DNA of 64,000 bases from Hahella sp. CCB-MM4 (lineage in GTDB: Bacteria > Pseudomonadota > Gammaproteobacteria > Pseudomonadales > Oleiphilaceae), in the NCBI RefSeq assembly GCF_002260525.1, contig NZ_MRYI01000026.1, positions 1-64,000 of the forward strand, read 5' to 3'. The position numbers were made by a program, and so were the translations under genes. The first letter of the stretch is position 1. The number at the start of each line of letters is the position of its first letter. Positions 1-8,943 of this stretch are shown one piece after another. A model generated the notes under the pieces. The model saw nothing but the letters and a program-made list of their open reading frames with translations. It was not told where the DNA came from and ran no database searches.

Positions 1-485
1 CTCCTGTTACGACCGCAACCATGGTGTCACCCTACTTTTTGGAATCCAATAAAAAAAGCCGCTGCCCTCACGCGTTACGCGCGAAAGCCGCGGCTCTCGA
101 AATGCTTTACTTGATGTTGAGCGTTGTGAACGCTAACGACTGCAACAAACTTCTGAAGAATACGCCTCATCCCTGGGGATGTTTCCTTGTTCGTTAAATG
201 ATCTATCAATTTCTTCGGTAAGAATGGCAGTTTAATGATGAACTATCACTAAAATCAACCCCAAAAATCATAGCCTTAAAAACAAGCGACATAAATATGC
301 CCGTCGAACGCAATAGGCAAAGTAATGACTACGATTACCACGTTAACAATCGTTAGTTATCCAATATCAGAAATTGGAAACCTTTCTCTTATATCCTCTC
401 TTCCGAGTCGATAGTGTACAGAGACTTTGATATGTTTTTGTGCAAGTTACCCTATACATCACATCAACTATTCTACGGGCACTCA
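1..485. other. left-edge intergenic region
   Basis: No convincing gene is visible here. A GC-rich segment at about 54-97 has partly complementary arms (GCCGC and GCGGC) preceded by a run of seven A, which would read as a stem plus T-run on the minus strand. A second small perfect hairpin lies at 120-134 (AGCGTT/AACGCT). The rest, 180-485, is AT-rich. It lies downstream of the minus-strand membrane operon that ends at 486. Confidence 0.4.
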
Positions 486-1052
486 TCAAGCCAAATAATT
501 CAACACCACAGCCGGAATAAACAACACAAACCCTGCCAATATCACAACCCTTTCCCAACCGGTGAGCCCTTCACTTTCCTCTGAATCTTCGGACGCTTCC
601 CCAATGGTTTGCAGTGCTTCCAACTTTTCAGTGGTGGATGAGGCAGGTGAAAAGAGTTTACCGATTTTCTTGCCCTTCTCGGCCATAACATCTTCCGGTA
701 TCGGTTCATCGCCATCGAGGTCTTGATCATCGGGGTCGGTTTCAGAATCTCGATTCTCATCAGAAGATTCCTCTGCCTCATCGGAGGGCAGAATCGCGCC
801 GTAGCTGATTAACGCCCATACCAGGATTCCAACCGTGACGACGATGGTGACAAAGGTGGACCAGCCTCCCAGGCGTTCCGCCAATCCAGGCACCATATAT
901 TTTCCAGCTGCCAGGATCAGGCAGGGATATAGAATCAAGAGAAGTATCTCGCCCAGCCCCGGCATTTCGTCATCGAATAAGCTGGCAATCACATTCCAGA
1001 ACACATAGGCCGTCAGCAACCCGAGATACCCCAATAATAGCCATTCCATCAT
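486..1052 (-). CDS. membrane protein with acidic loop, unknown function
   Basis: Protein of 188 residues that I do not recognise. It has three hydrophobic segments near the N-terminus (about residues 3-20, 33-50 and 65-88). A long acidic Asp/Glu/Ser-rich stretch follows (about 93-125), then a lysine patch, and a final hydrophobic segment at the C-terminus (about 168-187). The acidic region is probably exposed and may bind a partner or metal ions; that is inference. Its start overlaps the end of the upstream gene by 4 bases (ATGA), so the two are almost certainly translationally coupled. Both proteins pair membrane segments with charged regions, so they may form one complex. Confidence 0.7.
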   Translation of the reverse strand: MMEWLLLGYLGLLTAYVFWNVIASLFDDEMPGLGEILLLILYPCLILAAGKYMVPGLAERLGGWSTFVTIVVTVGILVWALISYGAILPSDEAEESSDENRDSETDPDDQDLDGDEPIPEDVMAEKGKKIGKLFSPASSTTEKLEALQTIGEASEDSEESEGLTGWERVVILAGFVLFIPAVVLNYLA

Positions 1053-1975
1053 TGGGACTCCTGAGGTTTCTTTTGCTTATTCAACGCCGTTATCTCCTGG
1101 TGCAGTGGGGTGGGAATGAACAGATACTCCAGGCATGAGTCTTCCCCATCAATAAAAACAAAGCGCCCATCAGCCAGTTTTGAGATGTAGTGAAGTACCT
1201 TGGTCAGAAAGTTTTCCGACACTCTGTATCCGGGTTCACGAAACTTCCAGCGCATGTCTTTGCCGTTCTGCTGGAATTCAACCACACAAAGCTGAGTCTC
1301 CTGATCCTTGATCGAGCGGATTTGCGAAATCCCCAATGTATTATTGGTCGCTCGAATCAGATCACTCATCACTTCGGCATGAGTACCTTCATCGTCTTCC
1401 ACTTCTACCCACAGGCTCGCACGATAATTGGGAAGTATCTCGGCCAAAGCCTCCTTGATCTGTGGGGTATGATATTCATAGTCTCTCGCAATATCTTCGA
1501 GAGACCTGTCATCTTCCCGCTGGATGTTCAGGTTGTGCCGGCGGCAAAGAGCTTCAAGTTTGTGCAATACAGCGAATGCTTTCCGCTTGTTCTGGAGACG
1601 CTCCTCCTCCGACATCTCCTCTTCCTCATCCGGCTCATCGCCTTCCAGATCAGAGAGTACTTTTACCAGATTGGCTGCGGCCTTTTTCCGCTCTTCAGGA
1701 TCCTTACTCCCCACCTTGGTGAAACTTTCGAACAGGATCTCAGCCGGATTGACGACATCGTCAATTTCTTTCTTGAACTTAATGGCGATTCGGGAGAATC
1801 CCAATCCAAATAACAGAAAAGATCCCCAATAAACCAGGCTGGTATAGGGTTGCCAGTATTCCGATAGCAAGACATAGGAAACCGCCCAGGGAGTGAGCGC
1901 AGACAGCGCAGAAAACACAAAGACCTTAATAAACTCTATAACATAGAACAGTCTGAATAACTTGAAGACGTTCAT
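1049..1975 (-). CDS. membrane-anchored protein with coiled acidic region, unknown
   Basis: Protein of 308 residues with two N-terminal membrane segments (about residues 12-36 and 45-62) and a large soluble part. The soluble part starts with a helical Lys/Glu-rich stretch containing an acidic run (about 113-125) and is followed by an alpha/beta domain of about 170 residues. No catalytic motif is recognised. It is the first gene of a two-gene operon; the next gene overlaps its stop codon by 4 bases. The topology predicts a short anchor with a cytoplasmic globular domain. Function cannot be assigned. Confidence 0.7.
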   Translation of the reverse strand: MNVFKLFRLFYVIEFIKVFVFSALSALTPWAVSYVLLSEYWQPYTSLVYWGSFLLFGLGFSRIAIKFKKEIDDVVNPAEILFESFTKVGSKDPEERKKAAANLVKVLSDLEGDEPDEEEEMSEEERLQNKRKAFAVLHKLEALCRRHNLNIQREDDRSLEDIARDYEYHTPQIKEALAEILPNYRASLWVEVEDDEGTHAEVMSDLIRATNNTLGISQIRSIKDQETQLCVVEFQQNGKDMRWKFREPGYRVSENFLTKVLHYISKLADGRFVFIDGEDSCLEYLFIPTPLHQEITALNKQKKPQESQ

Positions 1976-2246
1976 CGATTACCTTATTGAATGGTAGATT
2001 CCGTTGTATTGGATCTTGCTTTAGCCGGAGACACCAAGGAGTGCGAAAGCACCGACACTCAACGTTATGTCCATGTCGAAATCCATAACAGACTGACGCC
2101 ATTAACTATAGGTTAGCCGAATTGAAAGACAACGCAGATGCTGTAAGCATTTGATGAGAAAAGTAACGATTGGTATCAGGGGAAAAATAGGTACCATTGA
2201 GAGGATATCTATCAGCCGGTACTGATATTGAACAATACGAAGACTC

Positions 2247-2314
2247 GACAGTATTGAGAATGACGAGTATTGAGAATGACTAGTATTATGAATAAATGGT
2301 ATCGAGAGTGAATA
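2247..2314. repeat. imperfect tandem repeat, about 16-bp units
   Basis: About four degenerate units built on the core agtattgagaatgac follow each other between the membrane operon and the 83-residue gene. The first two units are nearly identical and the later ones decay. It is one of more than ten short tandem duplications in this window. Confidence 0.7.
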
Positions 2315-2337
2315 AAAAACAATCAGAACAAATAACG

Positions 2338-2358
2338 AAAGCCAGCGTCGCCGGCTTT
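2338..2358 (-). terminator. possible hairpin terminator
   Basis: Arms aaagcc (2338-2343) and ggcttt (2353-2358) pair perfectly, with a small inner stem interrupted by one mismatch. It lies 24 bases after the stop of the minus-strand gene at 2382-2633. The T-run on that strand is short, so termination strength is uncertain. Confidence 0.4.
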
Positions 2359-2381
2359 TGTCCTATGCGAATCCTCTCATG

Positions 2382-2633
2382 CTAGCATGATTCCACAAGC
2401 GCTCTCAGTTGTTCATTCCGTACCTGAAAGACCTCAAATAATCCCATAGCTCTGAGGCCTGGTAGCAATTCCACTATATCCCGTCGCGCCATAACGCGAT
2501 CACTCTCTGATACGCGGGAATCGGACAATACCCTGGCACTTGCGAGAAAAGCCCCCACAGATCCTTTCCGGATTGTTACGCCATTAATCTCCACAGTATT
2601 TTGATTATCAGGCAACATCTCTTCGGCTTTCAT
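2382..2633 (-). CDS. small hypothetical protein, 83 residues
   Basis: Soluble, mainly helical protein without signal peptide or cysteine motif; its only Cys is the last residue. A beta-like start (about residues 12-24, with VEINGVTIRKGSVGAF) is followed by helices containing Arg-rich stretches. I do not recognise the family. It is a single gene divergent from the AraC regulator that starts at 2729, with 95 bases between the two starts that must hold both promoters. This suggests, but does not prove, that the regulator controls it. Confidence 0.55.
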   Translation of the reverse strand: MKAEEMLPDNQNTVEINGVTIRKGSVGAFLASARVLSDSRVSESDRVMARRDIVELLPGLRAMGLFEVFQVRNEQLRALVESC

Positions 2634-2728
2634 AATTGCTCCCTATATAAGTGATGAGAGAGCTTATTCTGGTATACCGATGATGGCTCTGCTACCTTAT
2701 TCAGGACATTCAATAACACGATTCAGCC

Positions 2729-3511
2729 ATGACAATTCCCCTGATTAATCCTGCGCTCGTGGACTCATCCAATGGGGCAGTTATTGTCGCTGTCATGGAG
2801 AAGGGCCCGATTTCACGAACAACCGTTCTCCACAACCACCATCGCGGACAACTGTTCGGCGCAATCAAAGGACTCATCAGCGTAGATACCGAGCGAGGAA
2901 AATGGGTGGTTCCTGCAACACACTCAGTCTGGATTCCGCCGGGAAGCCTGCACGCCTTCTGCTCACATGGACCATTCCACGGTTGGAGTCTCTACATTGC
3001 TGAGGAAGCCTGCCACTCCCTTCCCCACCAGCCATGTACCTTCACTACTACGGGATTATTGAGAGAAGCCATTCATCGATCAATTCACTGGAATCATGAA
3101 GCACTTAATGAACCTCAGATGAGAATAGCCCGAGTGATTCTTGATGAGATTCAGTCCATGCCCATGGAAAATCTGGGATTGCCTTTACCTGAAAGCAAAC
3201 GCCTTCTCCGGGTAACGGATGCCTTGTTATCAGACCTATCAATAACACTGAGCCTGACCGAGTTGGCGGACATATCCGGATACCCCACACGCACACTTAG
3301 CAGGCGATTCAAACAGGAAACAGATTTCAGCCTTGGAGAATGGCGTCAACGGGCCAGGGTTATTCGCGCCTTGGAATTATTGGCTGACGGTGTTCCCGTA
3401 ACGAGTGTTGCCCTGAGCCTTGGCTATAACAATGTGAGTGCTTTTATTTCCGTATTCAAAGAACACTTCGGGGTAACGCCGGGTAGATATTTTGATACTC
3501 TGCAGAGTTAG
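2729..3511 (+). CDS. AraC-family regulator with N-terminal cupin
   Basis: Protein of 260 residues in the typical NimR-like layout. The N-terminal sensor (about 1-135) has cupin features: HNHHRGQL, then a WIPPGSLHAF turn typical of the family. The C-terminal DNA-binding domain (about 160-260) has two helix-turn-helix units: LTELADISGYPTRTLSRRFK and the second with VTSVALSLGYNNVSAFISVF and a final FGVTPGRY. Members of this group control small neighbouring genes, often transporters, and respond to small ligands bound in the cupin. The divergent 83-residue gene is the nearest candidate target. The ligand is unknown. Confidence 0.85.
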   Translation: MTIPLINPALVDSSNGAVIVAVMEKGPISRTTVLHNHHRGQLFGAIKGLISVDTERGKWVVPATHSVWIPPGSLHAFCSHGPFHGWSLYIAEEACHSLPHQPCTFTTTGLLREAIHRSIHWNHEALNEPQMRIARVILDEIQSMPMENLGLPLPESKRLLRVTDALLSDLSITLSLTELADISGYPTRTLSRRFKQETDFSLGEWRQRARVIRALELLADGVPVTSVALSLGYNNVSAFISVFKEHFGVTPGRYFDTLQS

Positions 3512-3562
3512 CTCATGAAAATATCCGTTATCGAATTTAATTTCGCTCGGCTAAGAATTTCA

Positions 3563-4030
3563 TCAACAAAGAACGCTGTCTCCTGATTCGCGGACTACCG
3601 TCTGCAATCGATCCAGATTCTGTTCATTGGCATTTGATACAAAATCAGCTATTCGCTGATAGTGTTCAATCGTATCGAACAATTGACACCATCCGACGAT
3701 GGTGTCTTTGCCACTCGCAGTGAAGGTCATGGTTAAAATAAAGTGGTGACCTGAGAAATGCTCGATCACCACTTTTTTACCCGGAACGACTTCCAGGAAC
3801 CGACTTTCATTTGGGTAGTCCCTAGCGTCTGGCCCGTGCATAGTGAAGCGCCAATATCCTCCCTTACGAAGATCAAATTCATAAAATGAGTTTGTAAATC
3901 CATCCGGCCCCCACCAACGGGTAAGATCATCGGGGTTACTGAAAGCCCCATAAACGACCTCGCATGGCGCCTTAATCAATCTTTCTCTTGTATCAGCGCG
4001 AAGACTTTCGGGTTCTGGATTTTCCGCCAT
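3563..4030 (-). CDS. SRPBCC (AHSA1-like) domain protein
   Basis: About 155 residues from the ATG at 4030; the longer frame upstream lacks a good ribosome site, whereas AGGAC precedes this ATG. The sequence fits the AHA1/START-like helix-grip fold: RLIKAPCEVVYGAFSNPDDL, then RWWGPDGFTN, the glycine-rich strand LRKGGYWRFTMHGPD, and a C-terminal long helix. Such proteins bind hydrophobic ligands or act as polyketide-cyclase-like or stress proteins; the natural ligand here is unknown. It is on the same strand as the VOC protein 73 bases upstream and may share its transcript. Confidence 0.8.
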   Translation of the reverse strand: MAENPEPESLRADTRERLIKAPCEVVYGAFSNPDDLTRWWGPDGFTNSFYEFDLRKGGYWRFTMHGPDARDYPNESRFLEVVPGKKVVIEHFSGHHFILTMTFTASGKDTIVGWCQLFDTIEHYQRIADFVSNANEQNLDRLQTVVRESGDSVLC

Positions 4031-4102
4031 GGCTATAGTCCTACGATGCATTTAATGATCTGACGATAAAGATTCCCAATTTAGATTGTATTATTCAGCT
4101 TT

Positions 4103-4513
4103 TTATTCACCTTTAGGGAAAGCAGACATATCCATCCACATGGCTTCCCATATATGTCCGTCCGGATCGGCCAGATTGCGGTTGTACATAAAGCCATGAT
4201 CCTGCGCCGGATTGATATCAGCGGTCCCCCCGTTTACGGCTGCGGCTTCGTTCATTGAATCTACGTCTTTGCGACTATCACACGAGATGGCAAGCATCAC
4301 TTCACTTGAGGTCGTTGGGGGTATCGGGCGATCGGTGAAAGTGCGCCACTTATCATGGGTCAGCAGCATGACGTTAATGGTTTCACTCCACACCATGCAG
4401 GCTGCCGTATCGTCTGTAAACTGCGGATTATTCTCAAAACCGAGAGCTTGATAGAAAGCCATTGATGCTTTGAGATCAACCACGGGCAGGTTTACGAATA
4501 TCATTCGGGACAT
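4103..4513 (-). CDS. VOC (glyoxalase/bleomycin-resistance-fold) protein
   Basis: About 136 residues. The ATG at 4513 is preferred over the one two codons earlier because AAGGAGA sits at the right distance from it. The paired beta-alpha-beta-beta-beta modules are clear: FVNLPVVDLKASMAFYQALG at the start and the closing MYNRNLADPDGHIWEAMWMD. The latter carries the usual metal-ligand Glu position (HIWE). Family members are lactoylglutathione lyases, dioxygenases and antibiotic-binding proteins; this short type is usually of unknown substrate. It is next to an SRPBCC gene, a pairing common in small stress or detoxification operons. Confidence 0.82.
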   Translation of the reverse strand: MSRMIFVNLPVVDLKASMAFYQALGFENNPQFTDDTAACMVWSETINVMLLTHDKWRTFTDRPIPPTTSSEVMLAISCDSRKDVDSMNEAAAVNGGTADINPAQDHGFMYNRNLADPDGHIWEAMWMDMSAFPKGE

Positions 4514-4648
4514 TGTCATTCTCCTTCGATTATTGACTGGGTATCGCCTGTTAGCAGGTTTGTTTCCTGATAGTCGTAGGGGGAATCGGGAAATCGACAG
4601 GTAGGCAAAAAAATTTTTGGCTCAGTCACAATCACCAAAAATTCAGGC

Positions 4649-4666
4649 GAACACCCCAGGGTGTTC
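4649..4666 (-). terminator. hairpin terminator after the YdeI-like gene
   Basis: Perfect 8-bp arms gaacaccc and gggtgttc with a 2-base loop. Outer bases (AAATTC and GAATTT) can also pair. On the minus strand it is followed by gcctgaatttttgg, a moderate T-run. It lies 27 bases beyond the stop codon at 4693. Confidence 0.6.
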
Positions 4667-4692
4667 AGCCAACAGAATTTGATTTTATTTCT

Positions 4693-5283
4693 CTACAAAT
4701 CATTCAATCCTTTCCCATCGAGAATCTGCTGCATGCACTTCTCTACTCTTGAATCTCTGGTTTTGGATTGTTTGGGAGCCGAAAAGTGAAGAAGGTAGGC
4801 TCTTTGTCGACCGGGAGTTAAATCATCAAAAGCACTTTTAAGCGCCGGCATCTCATCCAGTTTGTTCTGAAACTCCTCTGGAATGACAAAATCCTCAGTT
4901 TTTTTGTACTCCACTTTCAAACCGGACTTTTCCACTTCGACGGCTTCATTGATGTAGTTTTTCAGAAGGGGTTCCAATTCCGCAATCTGCTCAACACTGG
5001 TGAATGGAATCCGTCGCGCCGCCTGTGTATTCTCTCCTGGTTTTTCCAATAGACTATTGGAATCCTTCAACAAAGCGCCTTTGGTAAACAACAGAGCGCA
5101 AAAATCCTTGAATCCCTGCACGATCAATACATTACTGTCCTGAAACGTATAACAGGGTTTTCCCCATTTCAGATCTTCATCCAACTGACAATCAAGAATG
5201 ATCGTTCTCAATCTATCAAATTCCTGCTGCCAGTTTTTGGCTTTGCGTAAATAGGCGTCGACTTTAGGATTCATGCTATTCAT
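4693..5283 (-). CDS. YdeI/OmpD-associated (DUF1801-type) protein
   Basis: Protein of 196 residues. The N-terminal domain (about 1-115) fits DUF1801: KWGKPCYTF, a core for binding or dimerisation, and the FKDFCALLFTKGALL strand pair. The C-terminal part (about 135-196) is the YdeI/OmpD-associated tail with VIPEEFQNKLDE and LTPGRQRAYLLHFSAPKQ and the closing Lys/Arg-rich helix. The family is linked by name to bacteriocin protection and OmpD in Salmonella, but its biochemical role is not established. Its start lies within a tandem-repeat tract (5281-5384), so the upstream region has been rearranged by slippage. Confidence 0.82.
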   Translation of the reverse strand: MNSMNPKVDAYLRKAKNWQQEFDRLRTIILDCQLDEDLKWGKPCYTFQDSNVLIVQGFKDFCALLFTKGALLKDSNSLLEKPGENTQAARRIPFTSVEQIAELEPLLKNYINEAVEVEKSGLKVEYKKTEDFVIPEEFQNKLDEMPALKSAFDDLTPGRQRAYLLHFSAPKQSKTRDSRVEKCMQQILDGKGLNDL

Positions 5284-5384
5284 TTACCGGCTCCCTGTGA
5301 TGCGTTTATTCTGTATTTACTTGCTCTCTGTATTTACTGGCTCTTTGTATTTACCGACTCACTCTTTGTTTACAAGCCCTCTGG
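5281..5384. repeat. imperfect tandem repeat, about 17-21-bp units
   Basis: Four to five degenerate copies of a unit like tatttaccggctctctg fill the gap between the YdeI-like and isochorismatase-like genes. The first copy overlaps the start of the YdeI-like gene. The repeats replace any obvious promoter for that gene. Confidence 0.7.
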
Positions 5385-5390
5385 GCTCAC

Positions 5391-5936
5391 TTAGAACTCC
5401 ACGCTTGCGGCAGGTACAACTGAGATTCCGGCTCCAAAACCTGACATATGCTGCAAGGTCTGACTATGGTGAGCGATAATCTGTTTAGCGGTCAGTATGC
5501 CGTTATCGGCTGTGGAGTGGCAGTCAGATACCAGAACGACTTCAAACCCCAGCGCAAGCGCCTGGCGAACAGTGGTATCGACACAGAAGTCGGTTTGCAA
5601 ACCGCAGATAACCAAACGGGAAATTTTCTTCTCCTGCAGAATGCTATGAAGTTCCGTCTCATAGAATGAATTAGGTGACTGTTTACGAACCCGCTCGTCT
5701 TCCAGAGAAACGTCCAGATCAGCAGCCAATTGCCAACCTTCTGCGCCAAACTGTAAAGGCCCGGAGCCTTCTTCATGTTGAATCAAAATGACCGGAGAGT
5801 TGTGTTCTCTGGCTTGGTGGCTTAATCGATTGACCCGTTCTATCAGGTTTTCGATATCAAAAGCGGCTTCTTCGCCCGAACACAGGGCTCGTTGAATATC
5901 AATGATAAGTAGAGCTGATTTGGTATTTTGCGACAT
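5391..5936 (-). CDS. isochorismatase-family cysteine hydrolase
   Basis: About 181 residues from the ATG at 5936 (MSQNTKSALLIIDIQ). Family motifs are complete: the catalytic Asp in ALLIIDIQ, Lys in RVRKQSPNSF, the cis-peptide loop and the nucleophile in GLQTDFCVDTTVRQA. It probably hydrolyses an amide or imide of a small molecule (nicotinamidase-like, as in YcaC or ureidoacrylate hydrolases). The substrate cannot be deduced. It is an isolated minus-strand gene with no biosynthetic partner beside it. Confidence 0.88.
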   Translation of the reverse strand: MSQNTKSALLIIDIQRALCSGEEAAFDIENLIERVNRLSHQAREHNSPVILIQHEEGSGPLQFGAEGWQLAADLDVSLEDERVRKQSPNSFYETELHSILQEKKISRLVICGLQTDFCVDTTVRQALALGFEVVLVSDCHSTADNGILTAKQIIAHHSQTLQHMSGFGAGISVVPAASVEF

Positions 5937-6089
5937 ATCCCTTGACCACAATTTTTATAGATTATTGTTCAGATATTGCCGCCTATCTCTGCCGGAATCA
6001 AGCTCGTAACAATCCCCAAAAAACGCAAAACAGTACTCCATATCACCTTCATGACACTCTTAATATTCATCCCGCCGGTTAGCACCATT

Positions 6090-6118
6090 GTCATTGGAGC
6101 AAATGTCATTGGAGCAAA
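6090..6118. repeat. two-copy 15-bp tandem duplication
   Basis: The unit gtcattggagcaaat occurs twice without a gap in the 359-bp region between the isochorismatase-like gene and the chemoreceptor gene. The second copy is identical for 14 bases. The rest of 5937-6295 shows no gene and presumably contains the divergent promoters. Confidence 0.85.
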
Positions 6119-6295
6119 ACCCGGGATTCCAAATTTCCTTCGATAGCTTTCTCTCAACTACCACTAATACGGACCACTGGAAATACCGTTCTGTGACAAC
6201 TACGCTTTTATCTATACCGAACGGGTTGACTGGAAGGCAGTGATTGCCAGCGGAGTTCGGTCCGAATTTATCAGGAATGATGAAAGGACCTGACA

Positions 6296-7978
6296 ATGAA
6301 GAGTTCTATGTGGGGCCGCCTGCGACTTGATCTGTTCAGCCGGCCCGCGGAGCTGGAAATGCTTCGTAATGTGGTTGAATATGCCCCCAACGCGATCGTA
6401 TTGATCGAAAAAAGTGGCGAGATTGTTCTGATCAATGCCCAGACTGAAACACAGTTCGGCTATTCACGCGAGGAATTGATCGGTCAGAGGGTGGAAATGC
6501 TGGTTCCGCAACGGTTCAGGAGCGAACATCCCAATCACCGACATGGATTCTTTTCCAATCCTTCACGCAGGTCTATGGGCGCCGGGCGAGACTTGTACGG
6601 TCTACGCAAGGACGGCATTGAATTCCCTATTGAAATAGGCCTGAACCCGATCCGTGCCAATGGAGAATACCTGGCACTGGCCAGCATCATTGACATCACC
6701 GAGCGTACACGGGCTGAAAAGCGCTTTCGACAGGTTTTGGAAGCCGTTCCCAATTCCATCGTGCAGGTAAACCGTGGCGGCACGATCATGATGGTTAACA
6801 GTCAGGCCGAAAAGCTGTTCGGCTACACCAGAGACGAACTTATCGGCCAACCACTCGACCTTCTCATTCCGGAAAGATTCCGTAGCCATCACGGAAGCTA
6901 TCTGGCCTCGTATTTCAACAATCCCCAGACCCGGATGATGGGGAGTGGCCGAGAGCTGTATGGGAGACGCCGGGATGGGTCTGAAGTTCCGGTCGAGATC
7001 GGTCTGAGTACAATCGAATCTGTTGACGGGTTACTGGTGCTGGCCAGCATTCTGGATATTTCTCTGCGTAAGCGGGCGGAAGAGAAAGAAAAAATCGTTC
7101 TGCAGGAACTCTTACAGGGCATATCCGTATTGGCATCCACCAGCGAACAGATTATGGATTCCGTCAATCAGGCAGCCTCCACCACCCAGGAAACGGCTAC
7201 ATCCATTAGCGAAATTGCCACCACAGTACAGGAAGTGAAACAGACCGCGATAATGGCTGGACAGAAAGCCAAAGCCGTCACAGACAGCGTAGAGCGAACA
7301 CAATCTGTTGCCAAAGATGGCAGCGAAGCCGTAGATGAAACGCTTCACGGTATGTCGCAAATTCGAGAGCAGATGAGCGCCATTGGCGAGAGCATCATGC
7401 GATTGAGCGAACAAACGCAAACGGTGGGAGATGTGGTGTCGATGGTGAGTGATATGGCAGAACAGTCCAACCTATTGGGTGTCAATGCCTCGATTGAGGC
7501 CGCCAAGGCTGGGGAATTCGGCAAAGGTTTCGCCGTCGTGGCCCAGGAGGTAAAGGCCCTGGCGGCGCAATCCAAGAAAGCGACTGCCCAGGTAAGATCC
7601 ATACTGAGTGATGTGCAGAAAGCCATGACCAAGGCTGTGATGGTGGCCGAACAGGGAAGCAAAGCCGTGGAAGCCGGCTATCAGCGGGCTCAAGTCAGTG
7701 GGAAAGCCATTACCACTCTCAATCAAAGCTTAACGGAATCCAGTGAACTCGCCATTCAGATTGCAGCCACCAGTAAACAGCAAAATGTGGGAATGGATCA
7801 GATATCAGATGCAATGGCCAACATACGGCAGGCCAGCCAGGACAATGTCAGCAGTATCCAGCAGGTCGAAAAAGCCGTGCGGAGCCTGCACGAATTGGGC
7901 AGCCAACTTAAAAATATGACGGATAGCTTCGACCAACTGGAGATTCAGCCGAATGTACCCGGGAACGAAACGTCTTGA
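6296..7978 (+). CDS. soluble methyl-accepting chemoreceptor with two PAS domains
   Basis: Protein of 560 residues without membrane segments. Two similar PAS domains follow each other (about 24-140 and 148-260), both with the GYSREELIG/GYTRDELIG type turn and a closing DIT/DIS-RKRAE linker. This pair looks like a recent duplication. The C-terminal part (about 280-550) is an MCP signalling domain whose hairpin tip reads NLLGVNASIEAAKAGEFGKG, recognisable but divergent from the usual LALNAAIEAARAGE. It should control CheA through CheW from the cytoplasm and sense an internal cue such as redox or a ligand in the PAS cores. No che genes are nearby, so it acts in trans. Confidence 0.9.
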   Translation: MKSSMWGRLRLDLFSRPAELEMLRNVVEYAPNAIVLIEKSGEIVLINAQTETQFGYSREELIGQRVEMLVPQRFRSEHPNHRHGFFSNPSRRSMGAGRDLYGLRKDGIEFPIEIGLNPIRANGEYLALASIIDITERTRAEKRFRQVLEAVPNSIVQVNRGGTIMMVNSQAEKLFGYTRDELIGQPLDLLIPERFRSHHGSYLASYFNNPQTRMMGSGRELYGRRRDGSEVPVEIGLSTIESVDGLLVLASILDISLRKRAEEKEKIVLQELLQGISVLASTSEQIMDSVNQAASTTQETATSISEIATTVQEVKQTAIMAGQKAKAVTDSVERTQSVAKDGSEAVDETLHGMSQIREQMSAIGESIMRLSEQTQTVGDVVSMVSDMAEQSNLLGVNASIEAAKAGEFGKGFAVVAQEVKALAAQSKKATAQVRSILSDVQKAMTKAVMVAEQGSKAVEAGYQRAQVSGKAITTLNQSLTESSELAIQIAATSKQQNVGMDQISDAMANIRQASQDNVSSIQQVEKAVRSLHELGSQLKNMTDSFDQLEIQPNVPGNETS

Positions 7979-7996
7979 CCGGAGAAACCGGCTGGA

Positions 7997-8830
7997 TTAA
8001 TCCGGCTTGCGCACCACGATTTCAACCGGAGCAAGTATCCCTTCCCGGACAGCCGAAATCATATTGCGAAACTTTTCCGCCATACTGTCACCAATCAGGG
8101 TGTGAAGCCCCAGCGCTGGCAGCCCTGTCATGTCATTCGTCCTGGCCAGAAGTTCATCAAAAAACTTCAAGGCGAAATCTCGCCGGTGATTGACCGATAC
8201 CCAATCAAAGCCTGCAGCATCCAGGGCCTGCCGATACTGCTCTACTGTGGCCAGGTAACTGGTATCCATGGAGGTTGCCCAGGGCACGGGATAGGTCGGC
8301 TGTCCCTGACGGATCTGCATAATATCGTAGATTCCGAACACCCGGCCCGGACGCAGAACACGGGATATCTCTGCGAACAAGCGGGCCTTATCCTCGATAT
8401 TCATCCCGACATGCAACATGTAGCCGCCGTCAAAACAGCCATCGGAAAATGGCATCTCCAGCGCACTTCCGCTGATTAACGCCACCAGATGTTGAAGCCC
8501 GACCCATTCAGACAGCTGCCCGCCGGTTTCAACATACTCCGTAGTCAGATCAATCCCTGTCACCCGGCACCCGAGATGATGTGCCGTGTACCTGGCGCCA
8601 CCGCCCAATCCACATCCGACATCCAGCACATGGTCCTGCTCCGTGAAGCCCAGCTGTTGCAGCAGGTTTTCCGTTGCCGCCCTGCCCCCAATGTGAAACT
8701 CATCCACCGGCGCCAGATCAGTCACAGATAGCGCTGAAATCTGCTTGCCCGCAGAAACCAGAGCGGTTTCAATTGCATTCAATAAACTGCCGTGATGGTA
8801 GTGTTCGGTGACAGCATTCTCAATAGACAT
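7997..8830 (-). CDS. class I SAM-dependent methyltransferase
   Basis: Protein of 277 residues. The SAM-binding motif I is VLDVGCGLGGGARY (about residues 69-82), motif II ends GIDLT, and the post-motif region ALEMPFSDGCFDGGYMLHVGMNI is characteristic of the group that includes sarcosine/dimethylglycine, sterol and phosphoethanolamine methyltransferases. It is convergent with the chemoreceptor gene (19 bases between stops). The acceptor molecule is unknown. The C-terminal region is variable and probably contacts the substrate. Confidence 0.85.
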   Translation of the reverse strand: MSIENAVTEHYHHGSLLNAIETALVSAGKQISALSVTDLAPVDEFHIGGRAATENLLQQLGFTEQDHVLDVGCGLGGGARYTAHHLGCRVTGIDLTTEYVETGGQLSEWVGLQHLVALISGSALEMPFSDGCFDGGYMLHVGMNIEDKARLFAEISRVLRPGRVFGIYDIMQIRQGQPTYPVPWATSMDTSYLATVEQYRQALDAAGFDWVSVNHRRDFALKFFDELLARTNDMTGLPALGLHTLIGDSMAEKFRNMISAVREGILAPVEIVVRKPD

Positions 8831-8943
8831 GGGAAAGGCCTCCTGTAATCTGGCTTCATCGTTTCAACTGTGCACGGAGCGACTGATGGCCCTGAAAGGG
8901 TCTGTTGATCTCGATGAAACTTTGTCGATGAAAACTCTATCGA

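Noticed and set aside
75-170. 31-codon minus-strand gene at the left edge
   Set aside because: Short, no domain, weak ribosome site, and it overlaps hairpins that explain the structure.
1190-1813. plus-strand gene of 207 codons
   Set aside because: It lies opposite the 308-residue membrane protein gene, which has a better start, an operon partner and clear membrane segments.
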